Shown in pieces: positions 37,025 to 46,447 of a stretch of 55,467 nucleotides of DNA (within the stretch, counting starts at the first letter, position 1; each line of letters starts with the position of its first letter). The translations under genes and the position numbers were made by a program. Source of the DNA: Gemmataceae bacterium. Lineage in GTDB: Bacteria; Planctomycetota; Planctomycetia; Gemmatales; Gemmataceae. The stretch is from contig SHZZ01000021.1 of the NCBI GenBank assembly GCA_009692005.1, forward strand, positions 1 to 55,467. The letters are read 5' to 3'. The notes beneath the pieces were generated by a model. It did not search any database and was not told the origin of the DNA. It saw nothing but the letters and a program-made list of their open reading frames with translations.

Positions 37025-38017
37025 ATGACGAGAAAAACTATCCTGTCTCTGAATGACGGTGATTCCGTCGAGGAAGTCTACCTGGCTCAGGAGAAGCAGT
37101 TGCGTGCAAACCGCAACGGCAACAACTATTTACAGGTGGAACTGCGCGATAAAAGCGGAGTGATAACGGCGAGGCAATGGAACGCCGGCGAGCCACAGTA
37201 TAAATCTTTCGAGAACGGCGATTTTCTCCATGTGCGAGGCAAGGTCCAGCTCTTCCAGGGCACCTTGCAGATGATCCTCAACGGTTTCGACAAGGTGCCA
37301 ATCGCCCAGGTCGATCTCGGGGAATTCCTCCCAAGAACCCAGCAAGACATTGTCAAGTTATTGGAGAAAGTGCGCGGCTACCTGCGCCAGATGGCCAACC
37401 CCCACCTGCGAGCCCTGGCCGAGGCTTTCTTCATGGACGAATCCCTCATGGCCGCCTATTGCCAGGCGCCGGCCGGAATCCGCCATCATCACGCCTACCT
37501 GGGCGGGTTGGTCGAGCATGTCGCCAACCTCCTGGATGCCTGGGACCGCCTGGCGCCACTCTACCCATTCGTTGACCGCGACCTGCTGTTCATGGGCCTG
37601 TTCCTGCACGACATTGGCAAGGTGCGCGAGATGGTCTGCGACAAGGCGCTAAGTTATTCCGACGAGGGGCAACTGATCGGCCACATCGTGCAAGGGGTGG
37701 AGATTCTCAACGAGAAAATCCCGGTGGCGACTCAATTGGCGGGCGAACCTTTGAACCCGGAATTGCTGATGCGCCTGAGGCACATGATTCTCAGCCACCA
37801 TGGGACCTACGAATTCGGCTCGCCGCGCGTGCCCATGACCCTGGAAGCGGTGGCGTTGCACCACCTCGACAATCTCGATGCCAAGATCAACGCCTATTAC
37901 AAGGAGCTGGAAGAGGCGGGCAAGGATGCAGTGTGGACGCCGTACAACAATTTGCTGGGGCGCAAGCTGTACAAGGGCGGGAAGTCACCGGTGGAAGGCA
38001 GCGACGGCGAAGTATAA
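37025..38017 (+). CDS. YhaM-type 3'-5' exonuclease (OB + HD domains)
   Basis: A 330-residue protein. An N-terminal OB-fold (YLQVELRDKSGVITARQWNA, residues about 30-90) binds single-stranded nucleic acid. A metal-dependent HD domain follows: HHHAYLGGLVEHVANLLDAW, LFMGLFLHDIGKVREMV (catalytic HD) and MILSHHGTYEFGSP. This order is that of YhaM exoribonucleases. AAGGGG precedes the ATG. RNase R begins 24 bp downstream, so two 3'-5' exoribonuclease genes are probably co-transcribed. Confidence 0.92.
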   Translation: MTRKTILSLNDGDSVEEVYLAQEKQLRANRNGNNYLQVELRDKSGVITARQWNAGEPQYKSFENGDFLHVRGKVQLFQGTLQMILNGFDKVPIAQVDLGEFLPRTQQDIVKLLEKVRGYLRQMANPHLRALAEAFFMDESLMAAYCQAPAGIRHHHAYLGGLVEHVANLLDAWDRLAPLYPFVDRDLLFMGLFLHDIGKVREMVCDKALSYSDEGQLIGHIVQGVEILNEKIPVATQLAGEPLNPELLMRLRHMILSHHGTYEFGSPRVPMTLEAVALHHLDNLDAKINAYYKELEEAGKDAVWTPYNNLLGRKLYKGGKSPVEGSDGEV

Positions 38018-38041
38018 CCCTCTTTTCCAAGGTTAGATGTC

Positions 38042-40189
38042 ATGGGCCGCATTCAAGACAAGATCCTGCATGAGATCAACCGGCCGACCTACACACCCAT
38101 CAAGGCGCGGGTCCTGGCGAGGAAAGTCGGCATGGCGGGGAGTGAGTACCCCGATTTTCTGGCCGCTCTCGAGGATTTGACCCTGCATGGTCGAGTCGAG
38201 GTTACGGCTTCGCACACGGTAAAAAAGTCCGGGCCGCGGGGCACGGTGTCGGGCACCTACCGCGCCGCGGGCAAGGGCGGCGGTTTTGTCCGCCCCCGCG
38301 CCGTCGATGGCCAGCCCATCCAAGAAGTGCGCATCGGGGTCGAAGACACCAGCGACGCCGCCTCTGGCGATGTCGTGGTCGCCGAGATTATGACCAAGGC
38401 CCGCGGCGACAAGCCCGCTCAGGGGCGCATCCTCCGGGTGGTCGAAAGGCAGTCGAGTCATTTCGTCGGGACCTATTGGGAACGCGGGGCCGAGAGTTTC
38501 GTCCGCGTCGATGGCACGATCTTTTCCCATTCCATAGCGGTCGGCGACCCCACGGCCAAGGGCGCCAAGCCAGAGGACAAAGTCGTCTTTGAAATGATCC
38601 GCTTCCCTTCGCCAGAGGACCGCGGCGAAGGCGTCATCACCGAGGTGCTGGGCCAGCAGGGGCAGCCCGGGGTCGACACCCTGGCCATCATGCGCGCCTT
38701 CCACCTGCCCGACGCTTTCCCGCCCGACGCACTCGACGAGGCGCACCGCGCCGCCGCCAATTTCTCGGAAAGCAACCTCGAGGGCCGCAGCGACTTCACC
38801 CACGACCTGACCATCACTATTGATCCGGCCGACGCCCGCGACTTCGACGACGCCATTTCCCTGGAGCATGACGAGAAAACCGGCCACTGGTCTCTGACCG
38901 TGCATATCGCTGATGTGGCGCACTTCGTCAAGCAGGGCGGCCCACTCGACCGCGAGGCCCGCGGCCGCGCCACCAGCATCTACCTGCCGGGCAAAGTCAT
39001 CCCCATGTTTCCCGAGAGCATCTCCAATCATGTGGCCAGCTTGCAGGAAGGCCGGGTGCGCTATGTGCAATCTGTGGTGATGGACTTCGATGGCGAGGGG
39101 AGGCGGACGCACGCGGATTTCCAGCGCGGCGCCATCCGCGTGAACAAGCGCTTCCATTACGAGGAGGTGCAGGCGTTTTTCGAAAACCAGCCCGAGGCCC
39201 CGACCATGGCGCCGGAGGTGGCGGCGCTGTTAAACCGCATTCGGGCCCTGGCCACGCTGCTGCGCGAACGGCGCAAGCGCAAGGGCGCTTTGGAATTGGA
39301 AATGCCCGAGGCCAAGCTTGAATTCAGCCGCGACGGGAAAGTCAGCGGCGCACACTATGAGTATTCAAACCTCAGCCACCAGGTGATCGAGGAGTTCATG
39401 CTGGCGGCCAACATCGCCGTCGCTGAGTTCCTGCGCGACCTCGATGTCAAGTTTCTTCGGCGCATCCACCCCGATCCAGAAATCACCAAGTTGAAAGCCT
39501 TCGCCGCTTTTGCCCGCACCTTGGGTTATGAAACCACCAACCCGGAAGACCGCTTCCGCTTGCAAGCCATCCTGGCGGAATCGCGTGACAAGCCGGAAAG
39601 GCAGGCCATTCACTTCGCCCTGCTGCGCAGCCTGAAGCAAGCGGTTTACAGCCCGCAAGAAGAGGGGCATTACGCGCTGGCGGCGCCCTGCTATGGCCAC
39701 TTCACTTCGCCTATTCGCAGGTATCCGGACCTGACGGTGCACCGTCAGGTGGCGCAATGGCAGCGCACTGGCAAGGCCAGCGCCGAGGAAACCGAGCTGG
39801 CCTTCCTGGGCGAACACTGTTCCGCCATGGAGCGCCGAGCCGAACTCGCCGAGCGCGAACTCACCAAGATCAAGCTCCTGGACTTCCTCTCCACCCGCGT
39901 GGGGGAGAAACACCCGGCGGTGATCACCGGCGTGGCCGAGTACGGCTTCTTCGCGCAATTAACCATCCTGCCGGTCGAGGGGCTTGTGCATATCAGCAAT
40001 CTCAACGATGATTACTACAGGTACGAAGCGGAGTCGCACTCGCTGACGGGAAACCGGCTGGGGCGGCGATTTCGCCTCGGAGACGAAGTTCAGGTGGAAA
40101 TCGCGCGGGTCGACTTGCAAAAAAGGCAGCTCGATTTCCGCCCGGTGTTGGAGGAGATCCGCAAGGGCCGCGCAGGTAAAAAACGCTAA
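38042..40189 (+). CDS. rnr: Ribonuclease R
   Basis: A 715-residue RNase II/R family 3'-5' exoribonuclease. The N-terminal winged-helix and cold-shock regions precede the catalytic RNB domain. That domain has DPADARDFDDAISLEHDE (metal-binding aspartates near residues 260-272), VPLP-like YLPGKVIPMFPE, and YGHFTSPIRRYPDLTVHRQV. A C-terminal S1 domain runs to the end (GVAEYGFFAQLTILPVEGLV). It degrades structured RNA. It is shorter than E. coli RNase R but complete. The zinc-ribbon membrane gene begins 2 bp after its stop. Confidence 0.95.
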   Translation: MGRIQDKILHEINRPTYTPIKARVLARKVGMAGSEYPDFLAALEDLTLHGRVEVTASHTVKKSGPRGTVSGTYRAAGKGGGFVRPRAVDGQPIQEVRIGVEDTSDAASGDVVVAEIMTKARGDKPAQGRILRVVERQSSHFVGTYWERGAESFVRVDGTIFSHSIAVGDPTAKGAKPEDKVVFEMIRFPSPEDRGEGVITEVLGQQGQPGVDTLAIMRAFHLPDAFPPDALDEAHRAAANFSESNLEGRSDFTHDLTITIDPADARDFDDAISLEHDEKTGHWSLTVHIADVAHFVKQGGPLDREARGRATSIYLPGKVIPMFPESISNHVASLQEGRVRYVQSVVMDFDGEGRRTHADFQRGAIRVNKRFHYEEVQAFFENQPEAPTMAPEVAALLNRIRALATLLRERRKRKGALELEMPEAKLEFSRDGKVSGAHYEYSNLSHQVIEEFMLAANIAVAEFLRDLDVKFLRRIHPDPEITKLKAFAAFARTLGYETTNPEDRFRLQAILAESRDKPERQAIHFALLRSLKQAVYSPQEEGHYALAAPCYGHFTSPIRRYPDLTVHRQVAQWQRTGKASAEETELAFLGEHCSAMERRAELAERELTKIKLLDFLSTRVGEKHPAVITGVAEYGFFAQLTILPVEGLVHISNLNDDYYRYEAESHSLTGNRLGRRFRLGDEVQVEIARVDLQKRQLDFRPVLEEIRKGRAGKKR

Positions 40190-40191
40190 GC

Positions 40192-41346
40192 ATGCCATTT
40201 CCAGACCATCCGTGTCCGAAATGCAACTCGTGGATCGATCCCCCCGCGGGAACGGCGACCGGGGAGAAGATCGTCTGCCCGCGGTGCGAAGACCCGATCA
40301 TCTGGCTGGGCCCGGCCATTGCCGGAATCAGGGCAGAGAAAACCGACTTGCCCTCAGCCGGGCTGCCACAGGCCAACCGGCGCGTCGCCTCCTGGGTCGT
40401 GGCGCTGATGGGCGCCATGGCCCTGGCCGCCCTTTTCTTCGCCCTGTACACGCGTGAAACCCGTCGCAACCGCGACCTCGCACGCGCTGTCTCCGACCCC
40501 CGCCAGGCCTATTTGCAATGGCTCCCGGCCGACGCCTCCCTGATTCTGGTCTGCAATTTAGATCTGGTTCGCGCCAGCCAGACCGGCGAGCACTTCCTGG
40601 ATGCCGACGCCTTCACCCAAAAAAATCTCCCCTTGAGAAAGTGGATCGGCCACGACCTGCGCGAGCTGCGCCTGGCTGCGCTCGCTGCCTTGCCCGAACG
40701 ACCACTCGCAAGCTTGCTCTTCCTGCAAGTGAATCATCCGCTGGATGAGCAGCGCCTGGTGCAGAAGATGAAGGCAATACCCTCCGGCAACCGCGGCGGC
40801 AGGGAGACCTTCCGTTTCAGCTTGGAGGGAATGCCTCTTGGCCCTTCCCTGGCACAGGTTGGCGAGAATTCGCTGGCCCTGGTAATTCTCCCAGAGCGTT
40901 TGGAACAGTTGCCAGGCAACGCCCCGGGCAACCTCGACAACCTTCGGCCCGCGGTGCGCGCGCTGGTGGTGGAACGCGTGCCACGGCTGGCGCCAGTCTG
41001 GCTGGCGGGGGAGGGCGCCAAGCTGGAATCGCTCCTGTCAGGTGAGATTATCCCGGGGGTAACGCTAAATCCCAAGTTGCCCGTGGGGCGCGATTTTTTC
41101 AACGGGGTGGAAGCCTTTGCCCTGTGGCTGGAGCTCGATCCCGGAGTGACAGCCCGAGGGGAGTTCTTGTTCAACACTGAGGAGGAGGCCCGACGCTGGG
41201 ACGCGGAACTGGGGAAACAGCCGTGGGCCGCCACCCTGGGCTTGAAAAGCGCGCTCAAGGGCCGCTGGCTAACCGTGCAGGGAACGCTTCCCAAGGCCTG
41301 GCATGACTTGCCCAGGCGTGTGCCAACCCGCGGGAAAAAGGGTTAG
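40192..41346 (+). CDS. Zinc-ribbon single-pass membrane protein, function unknown
   Basis: A 384-residue protein. A zinc ribbon at the N-terminus has CPKC (8-11) and CPRC (29-32), followed by a linker and one transmembrane helix near residues 64-86 (VVALMGAMALAALFFALY). The rest is probably extracytoplasmic, with LPADASLILVCNLDLVRAS resembling planctomycete DUF3352-like exported domains, although I cannot confirm a family. It starts 2 bp after rnr, so it is translated with the two exoribonucleases, an unusual association. Confidence 0.65.
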   Translation: MPFPDHPCPKCNSWIDPPAGTATGEKIVCPRCEDPIIWLGPAIAGIRAEKTDLPSAGLPQANRRVASWVVALMGAMALAALFFALYTRETRRNRDLARAVSDPRQAYLQWLPADASLILVCNLDLVRASQTGEHFLDADAFTQKNLPLRKWIGHDLRELRLAALAALPERPLASLLFLQVNHPLDEQRLVQKMKAIPSGNRGGRETFRFSLEGMPLGPSLAQVGENSLALVILPERLEQLPGNAPGNLDNLRPAVRALVVERVPRLAPVWLAGEGAKLESLLSGEIIPGVTLNPKLPVGRDFFNGVEAFALWLELDPGVTARGEFLFNTEEEARRWDAELGKQPWAATLGLKSALKGRWLTVQGTLPKAWHDLPRRVPTRGKKG

Positions 41347-41438
41347 TTTCTCTGTCGTGATCCGTCTTTAAGTTGGGAGGATGGCCTTGGGCCGGTTCTC
41401 CCCCGCTGGGCTGCCAGGGCAGCCGGTAGGAGTGGCGC

Positions 41439-41957
41439 TTGGAGGAAGAGTTTCACAGCCTGTACAACCAGTTCGGACGGGAAGTCTGGGTTGTGGCGTA
41501 TGCCCGCGGCCTGAACGCCGAGTCCGCCAATGATGTATTGCAGGAAACTTTCCTTCGCCTGTGGAGAGAAATGCTGAGAGGTGAAACGATCCGCCAGCCG
41601 CGGGCTTGGCTGCAACGCGTGGGCCGCAACCTGGCCGAGGACTTTTCCCGCAGCTCATTTCACAAGAACGGCACCGTGCAGCCAGGCGTGTTCGACTCCT
41701 TCAATGGGAAATCGCCTCTGCCGGAAGAGGAAGTGGCTAAAAAGGAACTGCATCAAACCGTGCGCCAGGGTTTAAAGGAAATTGGCAAGCCGGACCGAGA
41801 ACTGTTAACCATGCGCTACGCCCTGGATTACGGAGTAGGTCAAATTGCCGAGGCCCTTGACCTGGCCCCGTCGGCCGTGCATATGCGCCTGACCCGCGCC
41901 CGCCAGCGCTTGGCCGAGGTCTTAAAAGAAAAGGGAATCGTTTCGCTGCCCGATTAG
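41439..41957 (+). CDS. ECF-type RNA polymerase sigma factor
   Basis: A 172-residue sigma-70-family factor with region 2 (NDVLQETFLRLWREM) and region 4 (MRYALDYGVGQIAEALDLAP and SAVHMRLTRARQRLAEVL). I place the start at a TTG at 41439, since TAGGAG lies six bases upstream and MEEEFHSLYNQFGREVW is the natural N-terminus. It is followed after 24 bp by a small single-helix membrane protein that may be its anti-sigma partner. Target promoters are unknown. Confidence 0.9.
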   Translation: MEEEFHSLYNQFGREVWVVAYARGLNAESANDVLQETFLRLWREMLRGETIRQPRAWLQRVGRNLAEDFSRSSFHKNGTVQPGVFDSFNGKSPLPEEEVAKKELHQTVRQGLKEIGKPDRELLTMRYALDYGVGQIAEALDLAPSAVHMRLTRARQRLAEVLKEKGIVSLPD

Positions 41958-41981
41958 ATCTGGACTGCAAAGGAAAGAGCC

Positions 41982-42320
41982 ATGACCTCCAAAAAACTGT
42001 TTGAAGACAGGGAACTCGAAGAGACCTTGAAGGGTTATTTTGCCTCGGAGTTTCCCCGGCCCTTCCCCAAAGCTCCTGCCGTTTACCTTCGGCCCCACCA
42101 GGCCTACGCCTTCAGCGCCCGCCTGGCCTTGGCCGCCAGCCTTTTGGCCATCTTTTCCCTGGCCATCCTCTGGCCGGGCTTGCGGGGGGCCAATAGTTCC
42201 AATGGCCTTCAACTTGATAAAGTTCCCTCCAGCGCTTCCGATGCCAAGCGCCACCGCGTCCCCCCCGTCGTTCCCATGGGGGACATCAAGCCGATGCCCC
42301 GGAGCGATGCCCCGCGGTAA
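41982..42320 (+). CDS. Small single-pass membrane protein, possible anti-sigma partner
   Basis: A 112-residue protein with a charged N-terminus (KLFEDRELEETLKGYFASEF), one transmembrane helix near residues 48-66 (LALAASLLAIFSLAILWPGL) and a short proline-rich exported tail. Size, topology and position directly after the ECF sigma gene suggest a membrane-bound anti-sigma factor, but no HxxxCxxC zinc motif is present. GGAAAGAG precedes the ATG. Confidence 0.6.
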   Translation: MTSKKLFEDRELEETLKGYFASEFPRPFPKAPAVYLRPHQAYAFSARLALAASLLAIFSLAILWPGLRGANSSNGLQLDKVPSSASDAKRHRVPPVVPMGDIKPMPRSDAPR

Positions 42321-42373
42321 GGGTGTAAGGAATAGATTTATTTTCGGATAACAATTGTCCCCTATTGCCAGGG

Positions 42374-43756
42374 TCAAGGGCCGAGCAGGGCTTGGCGGAT
42401 CGCCGCCTGCATCTTTTTTTCTGATCCCTGGTTGACCCAGCACCAGTCGTTCAAATTGCCATCAAGTTCCTGGAAGTGCTGATCCGTGGGAATGTACCCC
42501 GGCCCGCATTCCCCATAGCCCAGGGTCATGACGAACTCGTCGGGAAGCAGGCTTTGCGCAAAGAGCTGGTATTCGACATAGCTTTCGCCGGGCAGCAGCA
42601 GCAATTTAGCGCCTGAAAAATCGGCCACCGGCACGGTAATGGGGTGCTTCTTCTCCACGCGGTTGCGCCAGCTCAATCCCAGGGCGGCCAGACTTCGGCT
42701 CCTGGGATTGCTGGACTCGCGCAGAGTTTTCTCAAGATCTGCGCGGGTAAAACGGGCAGAGTCTCGCGCCTCGAGTTGCAAATCCGCCTGGCGAAAAGCC
42801 ACTTGCCTCAGCGGTTTCCTCACCGTGGTCTGCATGGCTTTTTGCATGGCAGAGGCGAGTCTCTGGGCCAAGACTTTTCGGTTGGCCTGGTTGCCATCGT
42901 TGTATTTTCCCGCCACCGTGTTGCCGCTGGCGCCCGAGCCGTAGATTTGCATCACGCCTGGCGCGGCCTTTTGCCTCTGCTCCCGGGCCAGGCCGACGAA
43001 ATCAACCGACACCCCGCCCTGGCCGTAGTAACTCATCGGGTGGACGGAATAACTGTTCAACACCACCAACGGCGTTTCCCCATTCCAAAAGCTAAGGGCC
43101 CGCAGGCGCGGGTCGATGGTTCCTTCTGGCCGGTCGCGCAAGGTCTTGTCCGCCGTGGCGCTCATGCGGCCGAAAGAGGGTTTGCCATCCGCGCCGATGG
43201 TCTTGCGGTTGGAGGCGACTTGTTCCACCTTTGCCGAGCCTGTGCCCACATGCGTAACCGGCTTGGCATTGCGCAAGGCCTCTGCAATCCCCTGGACAGC
43301 CGACTCCACCGCCCGCAAATGAAATTTTTCGTCGATGATGCGGTCGGCCGGGTGAACAGCTCGGACAAGGCGGTCGGCATCCAAATCGTCGAGCGGGGCG
43401 TCGTGCTGATGGATTGAGGAAAAAAACACGCGGCTGACCTCGGTGCCGGCGGCGCGGGCCATGGCGCCCCGCCATGCATCGTAGGAACCGTTGCGGATTT
43501 CGCACCAGTCAATGCAAGCCACCACCACGGGTTTTTCCTTTCCCGTAAGGACGAAACCGCGCAATTCCAGCGGCTCTTCAACGCGCTCCGCGGGTTTGAC
43601 CAGACCGGCCAGAAGAGGATGCTTCAAGGGCGGAGTCACCTCGCAGCGGAAAACGCCGAGGCGGAACTGGGCGGTTTCCTCCGCACTGGAAGACAAACCC
43701 CAGGCCCCCGCCATTAGGGCCAGCGCCTCACGCCGGGCCATCGTTTTTGCTCCCAT
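42374..43756 (-). CDS. Neutral ceramidase-like exported protein
   Basis: A 460-residue protein. MGAKTMARREALALMAGAWG is an N-terminal signal of Tat character with one RR pair. FRLGVFRCEVTPPLKHPLLAG and LRGFVLTGKEKPVVVACIDW resemble the opening of neutral/alkaline ceramidase-like proteins; SSIHQHDAPLDDLD has metal-binding His residues, and MQIYGSGASGNTVAGKYND resembles their core G-x-x-G-N segment. Such proteins are common in planctomycetes and few are characterised; ceramide cleavage is not proved. GGAGAAGG precedes the ATG. It is divergent from the metallophosphoesterase gene. Confidence 0.75.
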   Translation of the reverse strand: MGAKTMARREALALMAGAWGLSSSAEETAQFRLGVFRCEVTPPLKHPLLAGLVKPAERVEEPLELRGFVLTGKEKPVVVACIDWCEIRNGSYDAWRGAMARAAGTEVSRVFFSSIHQHDAPLDDLDADRLVRAVHPADRIIDEKFHLRAVESAVQGIAEALRNAKPVTHVGTGSAKVEQVASNRKTIGADGKPSFGRMSATADKTLRDRPEGTIDPRLRALSFWNGETPLVVLNSYSVHPMSYYGQGGVSVDFVGLAREQRQKAAPGVMQIYGSGASGNTVAGKYNDGNQANRKVLAQRLASAMQKAMQTTVRKPLRQVAFRQADLQLEARDSARFTRADLEKTLRESSNPRSRSLAALGLSWRNRVEKKHPITVPVADFSGAKLLLLPGESYVEYQLFAQSLLPDEFVMTLGYGECGPGYIPTDQHFQELDGNLNDWCWVNQGSEKKMQAAIRQALLGP

Positions 43757-43866
43757 GTTCCTTCTCCGTTCCAAAAAGGTGATCCGGTGGAAAAAGGGTC
43801 CGGCACTCCTGACACCTCTTTCCCTTTCGGAGTATGATACCCGCACTACCTTGCAAGGGAGAAGAC

Positions 43867-45744
43867 ATGAGCAATGGAAATCGGCGGCGCGGCGTGTTGC
43901 TGGGAATTATGGTTGCTGGCGCCATGCTCTTTCTCGCTTTCGGAGTGGAAAGTCTGCCGGGCCAAGGGGGCGGACCTAAGCCAGCCTCGCACTGGGTTTT
44001 CGACTCCAAAGAAATCAAGAGTTTAACGGTCAAAGATCAGACGGGTAGTTTTCACGGCAAGCTGACCGGATCGCCGCTGGTGAAGAACGGTCCGCCCGCG
44101 AGTTACCTGGAACTCCATGGCAGCGACGGGGTGGTTTTAAAAGAATACGCCACCGGCGCCGAAGCGGGTCTGCCCAGGGAGAAAATGACCGCCGCCGCCT
44201 GGGTCCGCATTGACGAAGGGACAACCCACGGCGGCATTATCGGATGCCTGCAAGACAACGGCGATTTGGAAAAAGGCTGGCTGCTTGGCTACGACCGCGA
44301 AAAATTCACCTTCTCCCTGAGCAGCAAGGGCGCCGACGATGGCGATGGCAAACTGACCACTCTCCGCTCAAAAACCCCATTTTCACGGGGTAAATGGCAG
44401 CATGTCGCCGCCACCTACGATGGCAAATCGATGCGGCTTTTTATCAACGGCAAAGCCGACAGCCAAACCGCCGACCAGAGCGGCCCGATTCTCTACCCCA
44501 ATTCCGCACCCTTTACCCTGGGGCAATTTCGCGACGACGATGAAACCTACGGCATGCGGGGCGCCTTACGCGAGGTGCAACTTTTCAAATCCGCCCTGGC
44601 GCCCGACCTGGTTGCCGCCCTCTTTCAGCAACAAGCCACCCTGGCCGATGAACCCGCCATCTCCTTGCCCCCGGCATTCGTCATCGCTCCGTATTTGCAA
44701 TATCCCACTCGCGATGCCATCACCGTCATGTGGGAAACAACCGAACCCGGCATTTCCACCGTTCGCCATGGCGAGAAACTCCCCCTGGAATTACAGGTGA
44801 AAGGGAAATCTGCCTCAATCCACGAAATCACGCTCAAGGGGCTGAAGCCGAACACCAAGTACTTCTATCAGGTGGAAACCCTGGGGGAAAAAGGCGGCGT
44901 CACCGCGTCCGGCATTCTGACTTTTCAAACCGCAGTCGATGAGGACAAGCCTTTTACCTTTGGCATTATTGGCGACACGCAGAAGAACCCGAGCATGACG
45001 GGCAAAGTCATGCGCCTGATCTGGGAGCGCCGACCGCATTTCCTGATGCATGTGGGCGATGTCGTTGATAACGGCCCGGATAAGAAGGAATGGGTGAATG
45101 AACTCTTCCGCCCTTCCGCTGAACTGCTCTGCCGGGTTCCCGTTCTGCCAACCATTGGCAATCATGAAAAAAACCACGAGCACTATTACCAGTACTTTTC
45201 CCTGCCGGGGAAGGAGTTCTACTACAAGTTGACCTATGGCAACGCCGACTTCTTCTCCATCGACAGCAACAAGCCGCTTCTCCCAGGGTCGGAGCAGTTC
45301 AATTGGCTGAACAAGGAGTTGGGCGAATCCAGGGCGCGCTGGAAGTTCGTTTTCCATCACCACCCGGCTTTTTCCTCAGATGACAACGATTTCGGCGATA
45401 GTTGGAACGGAGCGGCGGGCAACGGCGACAAGAATGTGCGCTGGCTGGTGCCCTTGTATGAGAAGCACGGGGTCGATGTGGTTTTCAACGGCCATGTGCA
45501 TGTTTATGAAAGGACTTTTCCTATCCGCGCCGGCAAAGTTGATCCTGAAAAAGGGGTGATCTATGTGACCAGCGGCGGAGGCGGGGGAAAGCTCGAGGAT
45601 TTTCAGCCCACCCCAGTCTGGTTCAAGGCCGAGGTGCGTTCCGATTTCCATTTCTGCCAGGTGTCGATCGTGGGCGGCCGCTTGAATTTAAAAGCCTTCG
45701 ATCACCAAGGTCGCCTATTCGACAATTTGGATATAAGGAAGTAA
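43867..45744 (+). CDS. LamG + purple-acid-phosphatase-like metallophosphoesterase
   Basis: A 625-residue exported protein with signal RGVLLGIMVAGAMLFLAFGV. Residues of about 40-240 form a LamG/concanavalin-like domain (KMTAAAWVRIDEGTTHGGII and RLFINGKADSQTADQ). A fibronectin-III-like segment follows (APYLQYPTRDAITVMWETTE). The calcineurin-type domain has GIIGDTQKNPS, LMHVGDVVDNG, PTIGNHEKNHE, FHHHPAFSSDDND and VFNGHVHVYERT, so all metal ligands are present. Phosphate release from an extracellular substrate is likely, and the LamG domain may bind carbohydrate. I chose the ATG at 43867, after AGGGAGA. Confidence 0.92.
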   Translation: MSNGNRRRGVLLGIMVAGAMLFLAFGVESLPGQGGGPKPASHWVFDSKEIKSLTVKDQTGSFHGKLTGSPLVKNGPPASYLELHGSDGVVLKEYATGAEAGLPREKMTAAAWVRIDEGTTHGGIIGCLQDNGDLEKGWLLGYDREKFTFSLSSKGADDGDGKLTTLRSKTPFSRGKWQHVAATYDGKSMRLFINGKADSQTADQSGPILYPNSAPFTLGQFRDDDETYGMRGALREVQLFKSALAPDLVAALFQQQATLADEPAISLPPAFVIAPYLQYPTRDAITVMWETTEPGISTVRHGEKLPLELQVKGKSASIHEITLKGLKPNTKYFYQVETLGEKGGVTASGILTFQTAVDEDKPFTFGIIGDTQKNPSMTGKVMRLIWERRPHFLMHVGDVVDNGPDKKEWVNELFRPSAELLCRVPVLPTIGNHEKNHEHYYQYFSLPGKEFYYKLTYGNADFFSIDSNKPLLPGSEQFNWLNKELGESRARWKFVFHHHPAFSSDDNDFGDSWNGAAGNGDKNVRWLVPLYEKHGVDVVFNGHVHVYERTFPIRAGKVDPEKGVIYVTSGGGGGKLEDFQPTPVWFKAEVRSDFHFCQVSIVGGRLNLKAFDHQGRLFDNLDIRK

Positions 45745-45791
45745 GCGGGCCCAATCACTCAATTTTTTCCCTAATCCCTATCCTGTCCCAT

Positions 45792-46439
45792 ATGAAAAAC
45801 TTTCAGGAAGAGATGCCCGGGAAAAGGTTGCGCATCGCCGTCTTACTAAGCGGGTCGGGCACCACATTGCAAAATCTGTTGGACCACATTCGCCAGGAGA
45901 AGTTGGCTGGGAAAATCGTGCTGGCAGTTGCCGACCGAGCCGGCGTGAAGGGCCTTGACCGGGCCCGCGACGCGAATATTCCCGCGGAAACGGTGCTGCG
46001 CAATTCCTGCGCCTCAGTTGAGGATTTTTCCCAGCGCATTTTCGACCTGTGCAGAAAAGCCCAGGTGGAACTGGTCTGCATGGCCGGCTTCCTCCGCCTG
46101 CTGCGCATCCCGCCCGATTACACCAACCGCGTGATGAACATTCACCCGGCTCTGATTCCCGCCTTCTCGGGCAAGGGGTACCATGGCCCGCATGTGCACA
46201 AGGCCGTGGTGGAATCGGGGGTGAAAGTCACCGGCTGCACGGTGCACTTTGCTGACAATCACTACGACCACGGGCCCATCATTCTGCAAAAAATCGTGCC
46301 GGTTCTGGATGACGATTCAGCGGAGCAAGTGGCGGCGCGAGTGTTCGAGGCGGAATGCCAGGCCTACCCCGAGGCCGTCCAGTTGTTTGCCCAGGGAAAA
46401 TTGAAAGTGGAAGGCCGCCGGGTAAGACAACTTCCCTGA
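45792..46439 (+). CDS. purN: Phosphoribosylglycinamide formyltransferase (PurN)
   Basis: A 215-residue folate-dependent GAR transformylase of purine synthesis. RIAVLLSGSGTTLQNLLDHI is the GAR-binding N-terminus. VMNIHPALIPAFSGKGYHGP contains the catalytic Asn-x-His, and KVTGCTVHFADNHYDHGPII contains the catalytic Asp region. An ATG at 45813, closer to an AGGAAG site, is an alternative start. Enolase starts 8 bp downstream, so the two are probably co-transcribed. Confidence 0.95.
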   Translation: MKNFQEEMPGKRLRIAVLLSGSGTTLQNLLDHIRQEKLAGKIVLAVADRAGVKGLDRARDANIPAETVLRNSCASVEDFSQRIFDLCRKAQVELVCMAGFLRLLRIPPDYTNRVMNIHPALIPAFSGKGYHGPHVHKAVVESGVKVTGCTVHFADNHYDHGPIILQKIVPVLDDDSAEQVAARVFEAECQAYPEAVQLFAQGKLKVEGRRVRQLP

Positions 46440-46447
46440 GGTTCGCC

